Below, one piece after another: positions 27,062-32,476 of a stretch of DNA of 32,476 nt (position 1 is its first letter; every line of letters starts with the position of its first letter). The notes beneath the pieces were generated by a model. The model was not told where the DNA came from and ran no database searches. It saw only the letters and a program-made list of their open reading frames with translations. The stretch is from Meiothermus sp. Lineage in GTDB: Bacteria; Deinococcota; Deinococci; Deinococcales; Thermaceae. Position numbers and translations under genes: made by a program. The stretch covers positions 1 through 32,476 of the forward strand of contig NZ_JANXCG010000091.1 in the NCBI RefSeq assembly GCF_025060375.1, read 5' to 3'.

Positions 27062-27239
27062 CATGTTTTGTGGATCGCGCCCCACCTGCGTTCCACAGAC
27101 AGCGTAAGAGCCAGCCGCCGCAGGGAGCCTTCGCCTGCGGAAGAACCCTGTTAGCTTACGAAAACCCCATAACGACCCTAGAACCCCTGCGCCGTGTCGG
27201 CTTTGGCACGGGAATGCGCCCACGGGTACGAGGTGCTGG
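27062..27239 (+). promoter_or_regulatory. structured 5' leader of rpoBC
   Basis: About 178 bases without a coding region. CGTAAG (27103-27108) pairs with CTTACG (27155-27160), enclosing a hairpin CCGCAGG (27118-27124) / CCTGCGG (27134-27140). A further CCGTG/CACGG hairpin lies at about 27192-27211. A GAGGTG ribosome site sits just before the ATG. Leaders of rpoB or rplJL units are known targets of autogenous control, but upstream here is a transporter gene, not rplJL, and I do not recognise this fold. Confidence 0.5.
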
Positions 27240-30614
<3,375 letters not shown>

Positions 30615-30640
30615 GTGTCCAGCCGTCCACGAGGGAGAAG

Positions 30641-32476
<1,836 letters not shown>

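Noticed and set aside
26959-27239. An rplJL-type L10-binding leader or T-box before rpoB
   Set aside because: I see neither the L10-leader pattern nor the conserved T-box sequence; only unassigned stems.

Overview
The window is GC-rich bacterial chromosome, densely packed on both strands, from the family Thermaceae (Deinococcus-Thermus). I infer this from close recalled similarity of SdrP, SpeE, TyrS, RpoB and RpoC to the Thermus thermophilus proteins, from the large Thermus-type insertion in the RNA polymerase beta' N-terminal part, and from many promoters whose -10 box lies only 5 to 8 bases before the start codon (leaderless-type transcripts). GC looks slightly lower than in Thermus itself, so a Meiothermus-like organism is my best guess. 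There is no mobile element, CRISPR array, rRNA or tRNA; this is housekeeping chromosome with several unusual local arrangements.

Layout. (1) 1-5234, minus strand: a sulfite-oxidation unit, Tat-exported molybdenum sulfite dehydrogenase (SorA type), then a strong intrinsic terminator, then a diheme cytochrome c, a MOSC-domain protein, an ornithine-cyclodeaminase-family reductase, CutA, a CorA-type transporter with a GTN signature instead of GMN, and the Crp/Fnr regulator SdrP (cut by the window edge, with its own good promoter). (2) 5319-9493, minus: mutS-mutL mismatch repair pair. (3) 9753-12017, plus: hisC-hisB-hisH with overlapping genes. (4) 12073-15933, plus: a small membrane protein of unknown function, a SpeD homologue that has lost its self-processing serine, SpeE aminopropyltransferase, a membrane-anchored DsbA-like protein, a stand-alone B12-binding protein coupled to an AhpD-like protein, and a 58-residue membrane protein. 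(5) 15935-17365: a convergent hairpin, a periplasmic NMT1/THI5-like binding protein on the minus strand preceded by a clear FMN riboswitch (hence a RibY-like riboflavin-binding protein), and a back-to-back promoter region. (6) 17377-26151, plus: a SWIM zinc-finger/pterin carbinolamine dehydratase fusion, the complete 2-oxoglutarate dehydrogenase set (sucA, sucB, lpd), acylphosphatase, tyrS and an M19 dipeptidase. (7) 26156-32476, plus: a TauE/SafE exporter behind an AT-rich inverted repeat, then rpoB and the first 612 codons of rpoC behind tandem extended -10 promoters and a structured leader.

Most interesting items: the SpeD homologue lacking Ser and Cys next to speE (prozyme-like candidate), the lone binding protein under an FMN riboswitch, the SWIM-PCD fusion with an internal ribosome-binding site, the terminator inside the sulfite dehydrogenase-cytochrome unit, and strong over-representation of the palindrome CTCGAG. 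All family assignments are from reading and memory; no database search was run.
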